Shown: positions 35,551 through 44,617 of the stretch, piece by piece
Layout of the letters: every line of letters starts with the position of its first letter
Numbering within the stretch: position 1 is the first letter of the stretch
From: Rhodospirillales bacterium
Lineage (GTDB): Bacteria > Pseudomonadota > Alphaproteobacteria > Rhodospirillales > Magnetospirillaceae
DNA length: 64,000 bases
Assembly (NCBI GenBank): GCA_019455065.1
Contig: JACFNC010000001.1
Location: 372,001-436,000, forward strand
Direction: 5' to 3'
The notes under the pieces: generated by a model
The model's input: only the letters and a program-made list of their open reading frames with translations
What the model was told of the DNA's origin: nothing
The model's database searches: none
Program-made: the position numbers and the translations under genes

Positions 35551-35585
35551 GCTTGAATCGCTTGGTCTTAACCTGGAGAGAACGA

Positions 35586-35777
35586 ATGCCGCACAACATG
35601 GGCCCCGTCGATAGTGCCATTCGCGCGGTGATCGGCCTGCTGCTTATTTCATTGGTGTTCGTCGGGCCGCGCACCTCGTTCGGATGGATAGGCCTCCTTC
35701 CCCTCTTGTCCGCCTTCTTCGGCTGGTGCCCGCCCTACTCGCTGCTGCGAATCAACACCTGCCGCAAACCCCGCTGA
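35586..35777 (+). CDS. DUF2892 (YgaP-like) small membrane protein
   Basis: A 63-residue protein. It begins MPHNMGPVDSAIRAVIGLLL and has two hydrophobic segments (about 15-30 and 33-48), the FFGWCPPYSLLRINTC motif and a short basic tail. This is the DUF2892 domain, which in E. coli YgaP is the membrane part of a rhodanese; here it stands alone. ATG 35586 has GGAGAG directly upstream. The two cysteines near the C-terminus are conserved in the family. Confidence 0.88.
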   Translation: MPHNMGPVDSAIRAVIGLLLISLVFVGPRTSFGWIGLLPLLSAFFGWCPPYSLLRINTCRKPR

Positions 35778-35784
35778 CGACGGA

Positions 35785-38700
35785 TCAGCGCTCGCCGAGC
35801 GACAGTAGGGAGGCGTTGCCGCCGGCCGCCGTCGTGTTGACGGTGACCACGCGCTCGGTGGCGAAACGCGGCAGGTAGTGGGGGCCGCCGGCTTTCGGCC
35901 CGGTGCCGGACAGACCCTCGCCTCCGAAGGGCTGCGTTCCGACAACGGCGCCGATCATGCTTCGATTGACGTAGATATTGCCGACCCTCGCGCGCCGGGT
36001 GATGCTTTCAATCGTGCGTTCGATGCGGCTGTGAATTCCCATCGTAAGCCCGTAGCCCGTGTTTGCCACGCCGTTTAGCAGCGTATCGAGACCATCCGGT
36101 CGAAAGCGAACCACGTGAAGCACGGGGCCAAAGACCTCGCGGGCGACAAGGCCCAAGTCGTCGATCAGGAATGCCTGCGGCGACAGGAAGGTTCCGTTCT
36201 CGGTGCCGGGCGGCAGGGCCACCCGGCAGATGAGTTTCCCGCATTCCTCCATTCGGGCGACATGCGCCTCCAGCCCGGCCAGCGCTTCGGCGTCTATGAC
36301 CGGCCCCACGTCGGTACTCAGGAGCCATGGGTCTCCTATGTCGAGTTCGGCCATCGCTCCGGCCAGCATTTCCAGTATCCGGTCGGCGCAATCCTCTTGC
36401 AGGCATAGGACGCGTAGCGCCGAACAGCGCTGCCCGGCACTCTGAAACGATGACGTCATCACATCGGCGACCACTTGTTCGGCAAGCGCCGAGGAATCGA
36501 CGATCATTACATTTTGCCCGCCGGTTTCGGCGATCAGGGGGATGATCGGCCCGGTGCGTGCGGCCAGGCCGCGATTGATCGCCTGCGCGGTTTCGGTGGA
36601 CCCTGTGAAGGCTACCCCGGCCACCCGCTCGTCGGCGACCAACCGCCCGCCCACGAGGGGCCCCGAACCCGGAAGCAGATGAAGCGCGTCGACCGGCACG
36701 CCTGCGGCATGCAAGAGCGCCACCGCGCGCGCCGCGATCAGCGGCGTCTGCTCGGCGGGCTTGGCGACCACCGCATTCCCCGCCGCGAGGGCCGCCGTCA
36801 CCTGCCCAGTGAAGATCGCCAGCGGAAAGTTCCAGGGGCTGATGCAGGCGAAAACGCCCCGGCCGTGCAGGGCCAGCCGGTTGCTTTCGCCCGTCGGCCC
36901 CGGCAGTTCCAGCGGTCGGGCGAAATCCGCCCGTGCGCGTTCCGCGTAATACCGGCAATAGTCAACCGCCTCGCGAACCTCGGCGACCGCATCGGGCACC
37001 GTCTTGCCCGCCTCGCGAACGCAAAGCGCCATCAGTTCGGGCATGGCCTCGGTGAAAAGGTCTGCCGCACGCTCGAGCACGCTGGCGCGTTGGTCGGCCG
37101 AAGATTCATCCCATCCGGGCGCCGCCGCCCATGCCGCCGCCAGCGCCGCCTCGATATCCGCCTCGTCGGCGTCATGCGAAATGCCCACGGCGCGGCTTCG
37201 ATTCGACGGGTCCGCTATCGCCACCGGTGCGCCCGTCGACCGTATGATGCCGCCGATCACAGGACCCGCCTGCCAGCCGCGTTCGGCCGCCGCCGCCATC
37301 GCCTCTGCCAGGGGGGCAAGCATGGTCGGGCTGGAGAAGTCGACCCCGGCGGAATTGCGGCGGTGCCAATAAAGGTTGGCGGGAACCGGAATACGCGGAT
37401 GGGGAACGATTTCCAGCCGGTCGACGAGGGCTACGGGGTCCTCGACCAAGTCGTCTATGGACGCGCGCGCGTCCGCAATCCGATTGACGAATGACGTGTT
37501 GGCACCGTTCTCCAGCAGTCGCCGGACCAGATACGGCAACAGATCCTCGTGGCTGCCCACGGGGGCATACACGCGGCAGGAATACCCGTCTGCAATGACC
37601 TGATCGTACAGGGCCTCCCCCATGCCATGGAGGCGCTGGAACTCGAAATCCCGCCGTTCCCCGGCCAGTTCCATTACCGCTGCGACGGTATGGGCATTAT
37701 GGGTGGCAAACTGTGGGAAGAACGCGTTCGACGCGCCAAGCAGACGGCGCGCGCTTGCCAGGAAGGAAACATCGGTCGCCGGCTTGCGCGTGAACACCGG
37801 ATAGGAGGGAAGACCCCGCTCCTGCCCCCTCTTGATCTCGGCATCCCAATAGGCCCCCTTCACGAGGCGAACGGGAATTCGCCGGCGGCAGCGCCGTGCC
37901 TGGTCCGCCAGCCAGTCAATCACCGGCAGAGCCCGTTTCTGGTATGCCTGGACGGCCATTCCCAGGCCCTCCCACCCAACGAGCTGCGGATCGGCAAAGA
38001 CCGCACCCATCACGTCGAGGGAGATATCCAGGCGATCGGCCTCCTCGGCATCGACGCACAACGGCAGGTCGGCACGCGCGGCGAGAAGGGCGAGGTTGAC
38101 GACGCGCGGCACCAACTCATGCATCACGGCCTCGCGCTTGGCGAACTCGTAGCGCGGATGCAGGGCCGAGAGTTTGACGGAAATTCCGGGTCCGCCTACG
38201 GGGCCACGTCCCGCCGCCTTGTGCCCTATCGCCACGATCGCCTCCGCGTACGCGGCCAGATAGCGTTCGGCGTCCGCGGCCGTGTGAGCGGCCTCACCCA
38301 GCATGTCGAACGAGTGTCGATAGCCTTTGCGCTCGTCAGGCTCGGCGTTCTCCAGCGCTTCGCCGATTGTGCGCCCCATGACGAACTGGCGCCCCAGAAT
38401 CCGCACGGCCTGGGTCAGTGCCTGGCGGATGACCGGCTCGCCGCTGCCGGCGACGAGGCGGGGCAGAACGCCCGCGGCAGCCTCGAGCCGGGTCACCCTG
38501 CCGGTCAACATCAACGCCCAGGTCGCCGCATTCACGAACAGCGAATCGCTCTGGCCCAGATGCCTGCTCCAGTCCGCCGACCCGATCTTGTCCCGGATCA
38601 GGCGGTCCCGCGTCTCCGCGTCGGGAATGCGCAACAAGGCCTCGGCCAAACACATGAGCACCACGCCTTCCTCGGTCGAAAGGCCGTACTCCTTCAGGAA

Positions 38701-38898
38701 GGCATCCAACCCCACCGCCCGGCGCCGGCGGACACCGTCGACGAGTTTGCGCGCGGCCCGGGCGACGCGGGCGCCCGTTTCATCCGGCAGACGAGCCGCA
38801 TCGGCCAGGAATCGAACGATCTCCGTTTCGTCGGCAAAGTGCGCCGCGCGGACGGCCTGGCGCAAAGGATCGGAATCGACGGGAAACCTGGGAAGCAT
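35785..38898 (-). CDS. putA: Bifunctional proline dehydrogenase / glutamate semialdehyde dehydrogenase PutA
   Basis: PutA oxidises proline to glutamate in two steps at the inner membrane. The 1037-residue protein is the short (type A) form without the N-terminal ribbon-helix-helix DNA-binding domain, so it should not repress its own gene. The FAD-dependent barrel has KLSALHPRYEFAKREAVM near residue 240 and RLVKGAYWDAEIKRGQ near 340. The aldehyde dehydrogenase domain has NFPLAIFTGQ, ETGGQN with the general-base Glu near 790 and the catalytic Cys in FQSAGQRCSALR near 825. ATG 38898 is chosen because CTGGAG precedes it and the upstream 26 residues look untranslated. Confidence 0.96.
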   Translation of the reverse strand: MLPRFPVDSDPLRQAVRAAHFADETEIVRFLADAARLPDETGARVARAARKLVDGVRRRRAVGLDAFLKEYGLSTEEGVVLMCLAEALLRIPDAETRDRLIRDKIGSADWSRHLGQSDSLFVNAATWALMLTGRVTRLEAAAGVLPRLVAGSGEPVIRQALTQAVRILGRQFVMGRTIGEALENAEPDERKGYRHSFDMLGEAAHTAADAERYLAAYAEAIVAIGHKAAGRGPVGGPGISVKLSALHPRYEFAKREAVMHELVPRVVNLALLAARADLPLCVDAEEADRLDISLDVMGAVFADPQLVGWEGLGMAVQAYQKRALPVIDWLADQARRCRRRIPVRLVKGAYWDAEIKRGQERGLPSYPVFTRKPATDVSFLASARRLLGASNAFFPQFATHNAHTVAAVMELAGERRDFEFQRLHGMGEALYDQVIADGYSCRVYAPVGSHEDLLPYLVRRLLENGANTSFVNRIADARASIDDLVEDPVALVDRLEIVPHPRIPVPANLYWHRRNSAGVDFSSPTMLAPLAEAMAAAAERGWQAGPVIGGIIRSTGAPVAIADPSNRSRAVGISHDADEADIEAALAAAWAAAPGWDESSADQRASVLERAADLFTEAMPELMALCVREAGKTVPDAVAEVREAVDYCRYYAERARADFARPLELPGPTGESNRLALHGRGVFACISPWNFPLAIFTGQVTAALAAGNAVVAKPAEQTPLIAARAVALLHAAGVPVDALHLLPGSGPLVGGRLVADERVAGVAFTGSTETAQAINRGLAARTGPIIPLIAETGGQNVMIVDSSALAEQVVADVMTSSFQSAGQRCSALRVLCLQEDCADRILEMLAGAMAELDIGDPWLLSTDVGPVIDAEALAGLEAHVARMEECGKLICRVALPPGTENGTFLSPQAFLIDDLGLVAREVFGPVLHVVRFRPDGLDTLLNGVANTGYGLTMGIHSRIERTIESITRRARVGNIYVNRSMIGAVVGTQPFGGEGLSGTGPKAGGPHYLPRFATERVVTVNTTAAGGNASLLSLGER

Positions 38899-38910
38899 GA
38901 AGTTCTCCAG

Positions 38911-38939
38911 GCGGCCGCACCCCCCGTTGCAACGGCCGC
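38911..38939 (-). other. Hairpin in the putA leader / rpoH trailer
   Basis: GCGGCCG (38911-38917) and CGGCCGC (38933-38939) form a perfect 7-bp stem with a 15-base loop, immediately upstream of the putA ribosome-binding site on the minus strand. It is 84 bases after the rpoH stop. It might be a weak terminator for rpoH (no T run) or simply a leader structure; nothing links it to proline control. Confidence 0.35.
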
Positions 38940-39022
38940 ATGGAGGAAATGTGAAATCCTCGGCACATTCGCGCAAGGCGCGGCGCGGAAGAAACCATTC
39001 CCCGCGCCCTGCGTACCCGTCT

Positions 39023-39892
39023 TCACATCGCCGGGTTGGCGGACAACACGGCCTGTTGCAACTTGTTGAACGCCGCCACCTCGATCTGGCGAATGCGCTC
39101 GCGGCTCACGCCATAGCGGCGGCCCAGTTCCTCGAGCGTTGCCGGAGAGTCGCGTAGCCGACGTTCGGTTACGATGTCACGTTCGCGGGGATTGAGGGTT
39201 TCCATGGCGTCGCTGAGGAGCCGGCGGCGAAGCTTGCCCTCTTGATGCGCGGCCAACAGGGTTTCCTGGTCGGTCGCATCGTCAACCAACAGATCCTGCA
39301 ACTCGGCGCCCTGGTCCTCGACCACCGGGGCGTTCAGCGAGGCATCGCGCGCCAGCAGCCTCCGGTTCATCTCGACGACTTCGCGTTCCGGCACCTCCAA
39401 ATCCTTCGCAATCCGTGCAACGGTATCGCGGTCGAGATCGCCTGACTCGAGGACGCCCAGGCCGGCCTTGAGGCGGCGGAGGCTGAAGAACAGTTTCTTC
39501 TGCGCAGCCTGCGAACCGACCTTGACCAACGACCACGACGCGAGGATGTATTCCTGTAGCGCGGCTCGTATCCACCACATTGCATAGGTGGCCAAGCGCA
39601 CGCCGACCTCCGGGTCAAACTTCTTCACGGCGCGCATCAAGCCGACGTTTCCCTCGGAAATCAGGTCGGCAAGCGGCAGCCCGTAATGGCGATACCCCAT
39701 CGCCATCTTTGCGACCAAGCGCAAGTGGCTGGTGACAAGCTTATGCGCCGCATCGACGTTCTGATCGTCGCGCCAGCGCCGCGCCAACATGTATTCCTCC
39801 TCCGGTTCCAGAAGGGGAAACTGGCGAATCTGATGCAGGTACTGAGCGAGGCTGCCGTCATTCGAGACGACAGGCAGGGAACGAGCCGACAT
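39023..39892 (-). CDS. rpoH: RNA polymerase sigma factor RpoH (heat-shock sigma-32)
   Basis: A 289-residue group-3-type sigma factor. Region 2 has LPLADLISEGNVGLMRAVKKFDP and RLATYAMWWIRAALQEYI. The RpoH box QKKLFFSLRRLK follows near residue 135, with FSL in place of the more common FNL. Region 4.2 has LEELGRRYGVSRERIRQIEV. The RpoH box is diagnostic against RpoD and RpoS. ATG 39892 has GGAGGG five bases upstream. In alphaproteobacteria RpoH is often present in more than one copy; whether this is the main heat-shock one cannot be told. Confidence 0.95.
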   Translation of the reverse strand: MSARSLPVVSNDGSLAQYLHQIRQFPLLEPEEEYMLARRWRDDQNVDAAHKLVTSHLRLVAKMAMGYRHYGLPLADLISEGNVGLMRAVKKFDPEVGVRLATYAMWWIRAALQEYILASWSLVKVGSQAAQKKLFFSLRRLKAGLGVLESGDLDRDTVARIAKDLEVPEREVVEMNRRLLARDASLNAPVVEDQGAELQDLLVDDATDQETLLAAHQEGKLRRRLLSDAMETLNPRERDIVTERRLRDSPATLEELGRRYGVSRERIRQIEVAAFNKLQQAVLSANPAM

Positions 39893-40224
39893 GACGCCCT
39901 CCAATCAAAAACGATCCGGTCTTTCGAGATGACTCGGTCGCTGGGCTAGGTCGGGCGAAGAAACAGGCAACGCATGGTCACATCCTCCATCGAGCAACAT
40001 GACGACTGGCCCGCCACCACTGGCCGGACCGTTGTACGTGGAACCCTTACAGGCATCCCACGGTCGAATTATCGTTTATTAGCGACATGAAATCAAGCAA
40101 AACCGGGGCATGACGGGAACCAAAAGTGAACATGAATTTGTTCCAACCCCCTTAAGGCCGATTGTCGGCGGCTTTTCCCCCGACCACGTCTTTTCGTCGC
40201 TTAGGCTTCGGAAAGGCACGCCAA
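39893..40224. other. 332-base divergent intergenic region (rpoH / glycosyltransferase)
   Basis: The longest gene-free stretch in the window. It is less GC-rich near 40065-40145. It contains an inverted repeat GGAAC (40116-40120) and GTTCC (40140-40144) separated by 19 bases. Another GGAACC sits at 40040-40045. These resemble the -35 half of general-stress ECF promoters, but the spacing to a CGTT-like -10 is not right, so no promoter is called. No ORF or RNA gene is supported here. Confidence 0.4.
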
Positions 40225-41292
40225 ATGAGGATCGCCCAGGTATCGCCCCTCGTCGAGGCGGTTCCTCCCCACCGGTATGGTGGGACGGAAAGGGTTGTTT
40301 CCTATCTCACCGAGGAACTGGTCTCTCTCGGCCATGACGTGACCCTCTTTGCAAGCGGCGATTCCGTCACCGCCGCCGAACTGGTTCCGGCATGCGAGCG
40401 GGCGCTCCGCCTCGGCCAGCCGAGAGCCGACCATTTCCCGGCGCATCTGCTGATGCTCGAGAAAGTCATCCAGCGGCGGTCTTGTTTCGACGTCATACAC
40501 TTCCACATCGACTACATACATTACCCCTGGGCGCGGCGTGCCCCCGCGGCAACTCTCACCACACTGCACGGGAGGCTCGACCTGCCCGAACTGGAGCCCC
40601 TCTATCGGGAATTCGACGACCTGCCCATGGTTTCGATTTCCAATGCGCAGCGCATTCCTCTGCCCTCGCAGAACTGGCTGGGCACCGTGTACCACGGGCT
40701 TCCCGAGACCCTACTTCCCTTCACCCCGGCGCCCGGGACGTATCTGGCGTTCCTCGGGCGCCTATCGCCCGAGAAGCGGGCCGATCGCGCCATCGAGATC
40801 GCCCGACGCACCGGCATACCGCTGAAGATCGCGGGCAAGGTGGACCGGGCGGATCGGGAATATTTCGAGGACGTCGTCGCGCCCCTCCTCCGGGAGAATC
40901 CCATGGTCGAGTACGTCGGCGAGATCAATCAAACGCAGAAAGCGGGATTCTTGGGCGGCGCGCTCGCGTTATTGTTCCCCATTGATTGGCCGGAGCCGTT
41001 CGGCCTGGTGCTCATCGAGTCACTGGCATGCGGAACTCCGGTCGTAGCGTTCTCTCACGGGTCGGTGCCCGAGATCATAGACGACGGACTTACCGGCTTT
41101 CTGGTTGACGACGTGGCTTCCGCGGTGAAAGCGGTCGAGCGTATCACCCTGATAGACCGGGAATCCTGCCGACGGGTCTTCGAGAAGAGGTTCTCGGCCC
41201 GCCGCATGGCCAACGCGTATCTCGCCCTATACGGTGCCCTTCCCCGGTCCCGGTCGGCCGAGTCCCGCCCGTCCCTCGACCCAGTCACCTGA
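40225..41292 (+). CDS. Glycosyltransferase family 4 protein
   Basis: A 355-residue GT-B fold enzyme. The N-terminal domain starts MRIAQVSPLVEAVPPHRYGG (acceptor-side GG) followed by TERVVSYLTEELVSLGHDVTLFASG. The C-terminal nucleotide-sugar domain has YLAFLGRLSPEKRADRAIEIA near 173 and the E-x7-E motif in PFGLVLIESLACGTPVVAF near 260. The sugar substrate is not evident from sequence. ATG 40225 has GGAAAGG upstream. One base separates its stop from the debranching enzyme start, so the two likely act in the same alpha-glucan or trehalose-type pathway (inferred). Confidence 0.92.
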   Translation: MRIAQVSPLVEAVPPHRYGGTERVVSYLTEELVSLGHDVTLFASGDSVTAAELVPACERALRLGQPRADHFPAHLLMLEKVIQRRSCFDVIHFHIDYIHYPWARRAPAATLTTLHGRLDLPELEPLYREFDDLPMVSISNAQRIPLPSQNWLGTVYHGLPETLLPFTPAPGTYLAFLGRLSPEKRADRAIEIARRTGIPLKIAGKVDRADREYFEDVVAPLLRENPMVEYVGEINQTQKAGFLGGALALLFPIDWPEPFGLVLIESLACGTPVVAFSHGSVPEIIDDGLTGFLVDDVASAVKAVERITLIDRESCRRVFEKRFSARRMANAYLALYGALPRSRSAESRPSLDPVT

Positions 41293-41293
41293 T

Positions 41294-43453
41294 ATGCCCG
41301 ACGTAATATCCTACAAAGGGCACTCGTACATCCTGGCGACGTCGCCGCGGGTCGTCACTCGAACCCTTACGCTGAAACACGGGGACACGTTCGCGGTGTT
41401 CGATCAATTCGGCGACGCGAGCCCCCTTGGCCCGGGCGAGCATGGGGTGTTCCACAGGGGAATGCGGTCCCTGTCGCAATACGAGTTCCGCCTTGGCGGA
41501 CAGCGCCCGCTCCTACTCAGTTCCACCGTTCACGAGCGAAACGCCTTCGTTGCCGTGGATTTCACCAATCTCGACGCCAGCCTCCCGGAGGGGCGACTTC
41601 TCAAGCGGGGTACCATTCACGTGTTCCGCTCGCAGTTTCTTTGGTGTGGAGCGCTTTACTGCCGAACGCGGTTGCAGAATTTCGGACGCGAGCCCCTCGA
41701 TACCGACGTTTCCTTCCTGTTCGACGCCGATTTCGCGGACGTGTTCGAGGTTCGCGGTACACCGAGGAAGAGAAGGGGAAGGATACGGACCGACAAGGGC
41801 AAGCGCACGATCACGATTGCCTACGACGGGCTTGACGGAGTGACCCGTTGGTCGCGCATCGAGTTCGCGCGGGTCCCAGACGAACTGACAACCAATTCCG
41901 CCCGGTTCGCCCTGCGGCTGCTCCCCAAGCATCCGATCGACCTGTTCCACTCCGTTGGTTTTGAGGAAAAACCCATCGAAACGCCCTCGACCTCGTCTTT
42001 CAGCCGGAATCGGGACGAGTTGATTGCCAGCCAGCGTCTGGAAGGGGCCTCGCTGATTTACACCGCGAACGAACAGTTCAATCACTGGGTGAACCGCTCT
42101 TCCGCCGACCTGCAGATGCTCATGACCGAGACGAGCCACGGCCCATATCCCTATGCCGGGGTGCCCTGGTTCAGCACCACCTTCGGCCGCGACGGCATCA
42201 TCACCGCACTTCAGTATCTTTGGGTCGACGCCTCGATGGCGCGCGGCGTGTTGGCCAGCCTTGCCGCGTTGCAGGCGGAGAACGAGGTTCCCGAACAGGA
42301 CGCCGAGCCGGGAAAGATACTGCATGAGAGCCGCGACGGCGAGATGGCCGCCCTCGGCGAAGTGCCCTACCGGTGCTATTACGGCAGCGCCGACTCAACC
42401 CCCCTGTTCCTCATGCTGGCCCATGCCTATTACAGGCGGACCGGGGACCTCGGATTCATCGAAGGCATCTGGGGAAACGTTGAACGCGCCCTCCATTGGA
42501 TCGACGCCTATGGCGATCTCGATGGCGACGGTTTCGTGGAATACGCGCGCCACCGGCCCGATGGGCTGGTCAATCAAGGTTGGAAGGATTCGGAGGATTC
42601 GATTTCCCATTCCGATGGGCGGTTGGCCGATGGGCCGATCGCCTTGTGCGAAGTGCAGTCGTACGTTTTTGCGGCCAAGCTCCGGTCCGCCGAACTCGCC
42701 CGACGGCTCGGGAAATCCTCACTTGCGGATGATCTGGCGCGGCAAGCCGATGAAATGCGGCGCCGTTTCGAAGAAGCGTTCTGGCTGGAGGATATGGGGA
42801 CCTACGCCTTGGCTCTCGATGGCGACAAGCGCCCCTGTCAGGTGTATGCCTCGAACATCGGCCATCTGTTGTACTGCGGCATTTGCCGTCCCGACAGGGC
42901 GCATCGCCTGGCCGATCTTCTGCTCTCGCCCGCGATGTTCTCCGGCTGGGGCGTTCGCACGCTGGCGGCGACCGAGCGTCGCTACAACCCGATGTCCTAC
43001 CACAACGGCTCGGTATGGCCGCATGACAGCGCGATCATTGCCGCTGGCCTTTCGCACTACGGATTCACCCGCCATGCGGAGCAGGTGCTGACCGGGTTGT
43101 TCGACGCCGCCCTCTTCGTGGACCTCAATCGGCTGCCGGAACTATTCTGCGGATTCCCGCGGCAGCACGGCCAGGGGCCCACCCTGTATCCCGTGGCCTG
43201 CACCCCGCAGGCGTGGGCGAGTGGAAGCGTGTTCATGATGTTGCAGGCCTGCCTTGGGTTGGGCATCGACGCCGAACCGGCCCGGATCACCTTCAACCGG
43301 CCGTCGCTTCCCCCCTTCCTGCCAACGGTGGAACTTCGCAACCTACGAGTAGGGGAGGCTTCGGTCGACCTGCTTTTGGTCCGCAATCCGCAAAGCGTCG
43401 GCGTCAATGTCCTCCGCCGACGGGGCGACGTCGATATCCGTGTGACCATTTAG
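41294..43453 (+). CDS. Amylo-alpha-1,6-glucosidase / glycogen debranching-type protein
   Basis: A 719-residue two-domain protein. Residues 1-225 form the N-terminal beta-rich glycogen-debranching domain (HGDTFAVFDQFGDASPLG, then GEHGVFHRGMRSLSQYEF). Residues 270-700 form an (alpha/alpha)6 glucosidase-like domain with PWFSTTFGRDGIITALQYLWVD near 308, WKDSEDSISHSDG and YHNGSVWPHDSAIIAAG. Catalytic acids probably include the Asp in GRDG and the Asp/Glu in KDSED. Such proteins remove branch glucoses or act on related alpha-glucans; substrate is unproven. It is co-transcribed with the glycosyltransferase. Confidence 0.92.
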   Translation: MPDVISYKGHSYILATSPRVVTRTLTLKHGDTFAVFDQFGDASPLGPGEHGVFHRGMRSLSQYEFRLGGQRPLLLSSTVHERNAFVAVDFTNLDASLPEGRLLKRGTIHVFRSQFLWCGALYCRTRLQNFGREPLDTDVSFLFDADFADVFEVRGTPRKRRGRIRTDKGKRTITIAYDGLDGVTRWSRIEFARVPDELTTNSARFALRLLPKHPIDLFHSVGFEEKPIETPSTSSFSRNRDELIASQRLEGASLIYTANEQFNHWVNRSSADLQMLMTETSHGPYPYAGVPWFSTTFGRDGIITALQYLWVDASMARGVLASLAALQAENEVPEQDAEPGKILHESRDGEMAALGEVPYRCYYGSADSTPLFLMLAHAYYRRTGDLGFIEGIWGNVERALHWIDAYGDLDGDGFVEYARHRPDGLVNQGWKDSEDSISHSDGRLADGPIALCEVQSYVFAAKLRSAELARRLGKSSLADDLARQADEMRRRFEEAFWLEDMGTYALALDGDKRPCQVYASNIGHLLYCGICRPDRAHRLADLLLSPAMFSGWGVRTLAATERRYNPMSYHNGSVWPHDSAIIAAGLSHYGFTRHAEQVLTGLFDAALFVDLNRLPELFCGFPRQHGQGPTLYPVACTPQAWASGSVFMMLQACLGLGIDAEPARITFNRPSLPPFLPTVELRNLRVGEASVDLLLVRNPQSVGVNVLRRRGDVDIRVTI

Positions 43454-43518
43454 CATGGAACAACTCCCGTCTGCCCCGTGTTCAAAGGGAAGTTTGGCTT
43501 CACCGATAGGAGGATGGG

Positions 43519-43764
43519 ATGAGAGGTCTCGGACCCATGATCGCACTGGCGGCCGTGTTCGCCGTGGGCGCCTGCGGAACGACGACCCAGGAACGTGCCC
43601 TGAGCGGTGCCGGCATCGGTGCGGCGGCGGGCGGCGCGGCGAGCGCCGCTTCCGGCGGCAACGTTCTTGGCGGCGCGCTGCTGGGCGGCGCGGCGGGCGG
43701 CGCCGCCGGGGCGCTGACCAAGGAAGAGGACATCAACTTGGGCGAACCGATCTGGAAGCGTTGA
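43519..43764 (+). CDS. Glycine-zipper lipoprotein
   Basis: An 81-residue lipoprotein precursor with lipobox VGAC (Cys19). The mature part is a GA-rich zipper (GAGIGAAAGGAASAASGG, then GGALLGGAAGGAAGAL) ending in KEEDINLGEPIWKR. Glycine-zipper segments of this type insert in or span the outer membrane; no specific function is known. ATG 43519 is preceded by AGGAGG. It is probably a monocistronic gene. Confidence 0.82.
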   Translation: MRGLGPMIALAAVFAVGACGTTTQERALSGAGIGAAAGGAASAASGGNVLGGALLGGAAGGAAGALTKEEDINLGEPIWKR

Positions 43765-43977
43765 TCTCAGCGGGGGCGAAGGCGACGCTTGCCTCGCCCC
43801 GCGTCCCCGCAATCGAGGCATGCGCGCGGAGCGGGTGGCGATCGGCGAAAGCGCGATTGGGAGGAAAGGTCCGCCGATGTATCATCAGGGCGGACGCCGG
43901 GCCTTCACAACGACCGTTGGCGGCCTTATGTTCAAGCCATCTTTAGAGTATTTCCACATACCCAAAGAGGTCTCAGA

Positions 43978-44571
43978 ATGGCATTGGAACTCCCGCCCCT
44001 CCCCTACGATGCGAAGGCCCTGGAACCCTACATGTCGGCCAATACCCTTGGCTTCCATCATGGAAAGCACCATGCGGCCTACGTGACCAACTACAACAAC
44101 CTGGTCAAGGACACTCCCTTCGCGGACCGGCCGCTCGAGGCGGTGATCAGGGAGATCGCGGGCGACAGCTCCAAACAGGCCCTCTTCAACAACGGCGCCC
44201 AGGTCTGGAATCACACCTTCTTCTGGAATTGCATGAAGCCGAATGGCGGAGGTCGCCCCGGCGGAGACTTGGCGCGCAGGATCGACTCCGATCTGGGCGG
44301 CTTCGAGAAGTTTGCCGAGGCTTTCAAGAACGCAGCCGTCACCCAATTCGGTAGCGGTTGGGCATGGCTGGTGCTGGACGGCGGCAAGCTCGCCATCACC
44401 AAGACGGCGAATGCCGACAACCCGCTGCCCCGCAACCAGAAACCGCTGCTTACCTGCGACGTCTGGGAGCACGCCTACTATCTCGATTACCAGAATCGGC
44501 GTCCCGATTTCGTCCAGGCTTTCCTGGATCATCTCGTGAACTGGGATTTCGTTGAGAAAAACCTGGGCTAG
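43978..44571 (+). CDS. sodB: Superoxide dismutase [Fe]
   Basis: A 197-residue cytoplasmic enzyme that dismutates superoxide. Metal ligands are visible: His27, His79 (QVWNHTFFWNCM), Asp161 and His165 (DVWEHAYYLDY). The AQVWNHTFFW and FGSGWAWLV patterns fit the iron-dependent subgroup. ATG 43978 has AAGAGG upstream; the open frame before it is not part of the family. It is followed by a strong hairpin. Confidence 0.95.
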   Translation: MALELPPLPYDAKALEPYMSANTLGFHHGKHHAAYVTNYNNLVKDTPFADRPLEAVIREIAGDSSKQALFNNGAQVWNHTFFWNCMKPNGGGRPGGDLARRIDSDLGGFEKFAEAFKNAAVTQFGSGWAWLVLDGGKLAITKTANADNPLPRNQKPLLTCDVWEHAYYLDYQNRRPDFVQAFLDHLVNWDFVEKNLG

Positions 44572-44589
44572 ACCTGATCGAGCGTATGA

Positions 44590-44612
44590 GGCCCCCACCA
44601 ACGGTGGGGGCC
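44590..44612. terminator. Bidirectional hairpin between convergent sodB and Mth938-like gene
   Basis: A perfect 10-bp inverted repeat, GGCCCCCACC (44590-44599) and GGTGGGGGCC (44603-44612), with a three-base AAC loop. It lies 18 bases after the sodB stop and five bases after the end of the opposite gene, where a shared terminator is expected. No T run follows in either direction, so Rho independence is not certain. Confidence 0.65.
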
Positions 44613-44617
44613 GTGCT

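Noticed and set aside
36475-39069. Two overlapping plus-strand frames (339 and 506 codons) opposite putA.
   Set aside because: They lie antisense to PutA and show no recognisable motifs.
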